Origin: an uncultured Lachnospiraceae bacterium | Lineage (GTDB): Bacteria; Bacillota; Clostridia; Lachnospirales; Lachnospiraceae | Direction: 5' to 3' | DNA length: 15,822 nt | Assembly (NCBI GenBank): GCA_910586275.1 | Contig: CAJUIM010000088.1 | Location: forward strand, 1 to 15,822 | In this document: positions 13,495-15,822 of the stretch, piece after piece | How positions within the stretch are numbered: position 1 is the stretch's first letter | How the letters are laid out: the number at the start of each line of letters is the position of its first letter | Translations under genes and position numbers: made by a program | Notes under the pieces: model-generated | Told to the model about the DNA's origin: nothing | What the model saw: only the letters and a program-made list of their open reading frames with translations | Databases searched by the model: none

Positions 13495-14157
13495 ATGAAG
13501 CATATTTTAATAATTGATGATGACATTTATATAGGGAATGTAATGGAAGAAGCGCTTATAAAAGAGGGTTATCAAGTATTGCGGGCTTATTCGGGGACAG
13601 AAGCAATATATGTGCTGTCTGCGTCAACTCCCGACCTTATTTTGCTTGATTTAATGCTTCCCGGTCTTTCCGGTGAAGAAGTACTGTCACAAATAAAGGG
13701 TATACCTGTTATCGTTGTCAGTGCAAAAATTGATGTTGATGATAAGGTTGCTCTTTTGCTTGGCGGTGCAACGGATTATATTACAAAACCTTTTGAAATG
13801 AAAGAACTGCTTGCAAGAATTACGGTTGCACTCCGAGGTAGCGTAGTTTCAGCTAATTCCATTTTATCTTTTGATAATCTGCGGCTGGACATAACGACAC
13901 ATGAAGTCTTTGTAGGACAACAGGGAGCAAATTTAACAAGGACAGAATATGCAGTCTTAAAAATTCTTATGCAGAACCCGTCACAGGTAATAGCAAAATC
14001 CGTACTGCTTGAACGCATTAGCGAGGACACTCCCGATTGTACGGACAACTCATTAAAAACGCATATCAGCCACTTGCGAAAAAAGCTGCTGGATATTGGG
14101 GGAAAAGAATATATAGACACAGTATGGGGTATTGGCTTCAAATTGAAGTCGGAATAA
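13495..14157 (+). CDS. OmpR-family response regulator
   Basis: A 220-residue two-domain transcription factor. The receiver domain (1 to about 115) has the acidic pocket (Asp8, Asp9), phosphoacceptor Asp52 in LILLDLMLPG, switch Ser76 (VVSAK) and Lys98 (TKPF). The C-terminal winged helix (about 127-218) shows LTRTEYAVLKILMQNP, the recognition region SLKTHISHLRKKL and the wing YIDTVWGIGFKL. Everything needed for phosphorylation-dependent DNA binding is present. It directly precedes an ABC transporter promoter bearing four phased repeats, its likely target. No histidine kinase lies between regulator and transporter. In related peptide-antibiotic systems the kinase is usually adjacent, so it could follow the permease beyond the window edge. 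The DNA is more A+T rich than the trp region. Confidence 0.94.
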   Translation: MKHILIIDDDIYIGNVMEEALIKEGYQVLRAYSGTEAIYVLSASTPDLILLDLMLPGLSGEEVLSQIKGIPVIVVSAKIDVDDKVALLLGGATDYITKPFEMKELLARITVALRGSVVSANSILSFDNLRLDITTHEVFVGQQGANLTRTEYAVLKILMQNPSQVIAKSVLLERISEDTPDCTDNSLKTHISHLRKKLLDIGGKEYIDTVWGIGFKLKSE

Positions 14158-14158
14158 A

Positions 14159-14216
14159 TCTCAACTAAATCTCAACTATTTTCTTAACTGTTTTCTCAAC
14201 TATTTCTTGCTATAAT
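14159..14216 (+). promoter_or_regulatory. Activator-type promoter with four phased direct repeats
   Basis: TCTCAACTA occurs at 14159-14167, 14170-14178 and 14194-14202, and a variant TCTTAACTG at 14182-14190. Offsets are 11, 12 and 12 bases, about one helical turn, so all copies face the same side of the DNA. A perfect TATAAT follows at 14211-14216, but the -35 position holds no TTGACA-like hexamer. This is typical of promoters activated by an OmpR-type regulator. The first pair matches the TCT-N8-TCT spacing known for NisR-type boxes. Confidence 0.75.
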
Positions 14217-14263
14217 GCCAACATCAAGCACGAAATACTTGTGCAGAAAAGGAGGCTAAATTT

Positions 14264-15178
14264 ATGGATTATGTCCTAACCACAAATGCTTTGTCTAAAA
14301 AGTATGGAGCATTCAAAGCATTGGACGCTGTTTCCATGCACGTTCCCAAAGGGGCTATCTATGGTTTCGTTGGGAAAAATGGTGCTGGCAAAACAACACT
14401 AATTCGCTTGGTCTGCGGATTGCAGACCGCTACTTCCGGCGAATACACGCTGTATGGGAGGAAAAACACGGATAAGGAAATTAACAAATCACGCAAAAGA
14501 ATGGGGGCTGTTGTTGAAACACCGTCTATTTATCTTGATATGACGGCAGAAGAAAATCTAAAAGAACAGTACCGTATTCTTGGCCTGCCCTTTTTTGACG
14601 GGCTGAAAGAGCTATTAAAGCTGGTTGGCCTTGAAAATACCGGAAAAAAGAAAGCGAAGAATTTTTCCCTTGGCATGCGGCAGCGATTGGGAATTGCAGT
14701 TGCACTTTGCGGTGATCCAGATTTTCTTGTATTAGATGAGCCGATAAATGGTCTTGACCCACAAGGTATCATTGAAATGCGGGAATTGATTTTGAGGATT
14801 AACCGTGAACATCAGATAACGGTATTGATTTCCAGTCACATTCTTGATGAGCTGGCAAAACTGGCAACACACTATGGATTTATTGACAATGGAACCATTG
14901 TAAAAGAAATAAGTGCGGCTGATTTAGAATCTGTGTGCAGGAAATGTGTGTTTATGGAAGTGAGCAACACAAAAGCACTTGCCTGTGTACTTGACCGAAT
15001 GAAAATCGAGTATAAGATTTTATCCGATACAACTGCCAATGTGTTCACAAAAATTAAAGCGTCCCTGTTGATTTCTGAATTGACAAAAGAGAATTGTGAA
15101 GTGATTTCCATGCAGGAACGCACCGAAAGTTTGGAAAGCTTTTATATCAGCCTTGTTGGAGGTGAAAAACATGATTAA
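14264..15178 (+). CDS. BcrA/LanF-like ABC transporter ATP-binding protein
   Basis: A 304-residue ATPase with a C-terminal extension of about 90 residues, the length and layout of bacitracin (BcrA) and lantibiotic immunity (LanF) ATPases, which help remove peptide antibiotics from the membrane. It has Walker A GKNGAGKT (37-44), signature FSLGMRQR (134-141) and Walker B FLVLDEP (154-160), with a switch-His region SSHILDELAK. The Q-loop glutamine is replaced by Glu85 (VVETPSIY). This E-loop is known as a feature of LanF proteins. ATG 14264 follows GGAGG (14251-14255). It overlaps the permease start by 8 bases, so the two are translationally coupled. It is downstream of the phased-repeat promoter and so probably induced by the adjacent regulator. 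The substrate is inferred from family, not proven. Confidence 0.92.
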   Translation: MDYVLTTNALSKKYGAFKALDAVSMHVPKGAIYGFVGKNGAGKTTLIRLVCGLQTATSGEYTLYGRKNTDKEINKSRKRMGAVVETPSIYLDMTAEENLKEQYRILGLPFFDGLKELLKLVGLENTGKKKAKNFSLGMRQRLGIAVALCGDPDFLVLDEPINGLDPQGIIEMRELILRINREHQITVLISSHILDELAKLATHYGFIDNGTIVKEISAADLESVCRKCVFMEVSNTKALACVLDRMKIEYKILSDTTANVFTKIKASLLISELTKENCEVISMQERTESLESFYISLVGGEKHD

Positions 15179-15822
15179 ACTTTTAAAAGCTAATTTAGCA
15201 AGGCTCTGGACAAACAAAGTGTTTTGGTTGGGATTTTGGGTGCTGAATGTTTTTTGCATTATACAAAAAATCAGCATCATTCAAGATACGGTAGAAGTAC
15301 ATTTTTTAGAGGAAGCATTTTGGATACAGGCATATGTGATTGGTATTATACTTTCCGTCTTTATCAGCCTTTTTATAGGTGCTGAATATGAGTATGGCAC
15401 AATCAGAAATAAAATTATTTCAGGTTATGACCGTTCAGACATTTATCTTGCAAATATATTTACTTGTATTATTGCGGGATGGATTATGTGTATGGGGTGT
15501 CTGATTTCTTCACTTTTGGTCGGCATTCCATTTTTGGGATTTTTCCATATAGAACTTTCGGAGATTCTTTCACAAGGGATTTGCGTGTTTGCCTTGAGTG
15601 CGGCTTATACAGCAATTTACTGCTTTTTTGCTATGTTAATTCATAACCGCACGATTACAGCCATTACCTGTATCATATTTTCATTTTTGCTTTTGTTTTC
15701 TGGAACTGTTATTTCAAACCGACTGGACGAATCAGAATATTATTATATTCCGGATGCGTCCTTGGGGATAGGTGAAATTGACGATGGAAGTCATTCTGAA
15801 TGGATTCGTAATCCCGATTATT
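15171..15822 (+). CDS. ABC-2 type permease (partial at right edge)
   Basis: The frame starts at ATG 15171, inside the last codons of the ATPase gene, and is open to the window end (217 codons). It reads MIKLLKANLARLWTNKVFW, a cytoplasmic N-terminus leading into the first helix. Several hydrophobic segments follow, with GAEYEYGTIRNKIISG between helices two and three, a pattern typical of BcrB/LanE-like ABC-2 permeases. The visible part has about four to five helices and ends in an extracytoplasmic loop rich in Asp, Glu and Tyr. It is the membrane partner of the ATPase. Completeness, any second permease (LanG-like) and a kinase cannot be seen. Confidence 0.88.
   Translation, partial: MIKLLKANLARLWTNKVFWLGFWVLNVFCIIQKISIIQDTVEVHFLEEAFWIQAYVIGIILSVFISLFIGAEYEYGTIRNKIISGYDRSDIYLANIFTCIIAGWIMCMGCLISSLLVGIPFLGFFHIELSEILSQGICVFALSAAYTAIYCFFAMLIHNRTITAITCIIFSFLLLFSGTVISNRLDESEYYYIPDASLGIGEIDDGSHSEWIRNPDY

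Noticed and set aside
1..15822. CRISPR arrays, tRNA and rRNA genes
   Set aside because: No regularly spaced repeats, cloverleaf-like or ribosomal RNA sequences were seen on either strand.

Overview
The window looks like a low-to-moderate GC Firmicute chromosome, most likely a Lachnospiraceae-type gut clostridium. The reasons are a tryptophan T-box in front of trpBA, strong GGAGG-type ribosome binding sites, MATE, GH3 and EAL-HDOD proteins of clostridial type, and a RR/ABC 'lantibiotic or bacitracin type' module in more A+T-rich DNA at the right end. This assignment comes from protein character and gene order; no search was run.

Left part (1-4877): the C-terminal tail of an IS630-type transposase runs in from the left edge and ends in a perfect 11-bp inverted repeat. 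After a purine-rich gap comes an ABC export cluster: an ATPase, an unrecognised single-span membrane protein, and a 783-residue ABC-2 permease. The permease looks like two former permease genes joined by a one-base frameshift. The ancestral tail, stop codon and internal ribosome binding site are still readable.

Middle (4977-11794): a MATE exporter is followed after 10 bp by a 967-residue cytoplasmic GH3 beta-glycosidase with an inserted beta-trefoil-like segment. A promoter and a complete tryptophan T-box riboswitch follow. The T-box has specifier UGG, T-box UGGC matching G73 of tRNA-Trp, and an intrinsic terminator, and it controls trpB and trpA only. TrpB keeps its visible catalytic motifs. 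TrpA keeps Glu49 but carries bulky residues at two normally glycine phosphate-binding positions.

Right part (11802-15822): a 51-nt near-perfect palindrome separates trpA from a convergent EAL-HDOD gene. Upstream of that gene base composition becomes more A+T rich. A separate module then begins: a promoter, a 20-codon leader ORF, an OmpR-family response regulator, a promoter with four helically phased TCTCAACTA-type repeats, a BcrA/LanF-like ATPase with an E-loop, and an ABC-2 permease cut by the window edge. It is probably an inducible peptide-antibiotic resistance or immunity system. No histidine kinase lies between regulator and transporter; it may lie beyond the edge or be missing.

I found no rRNA, tRNA or CRISPR array. 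The most unusual points are the permease fusion, the altered TrpA phosphate site in an isolated T-box-trpBA unit, the phased operator, and the MATE-GH3 pair.
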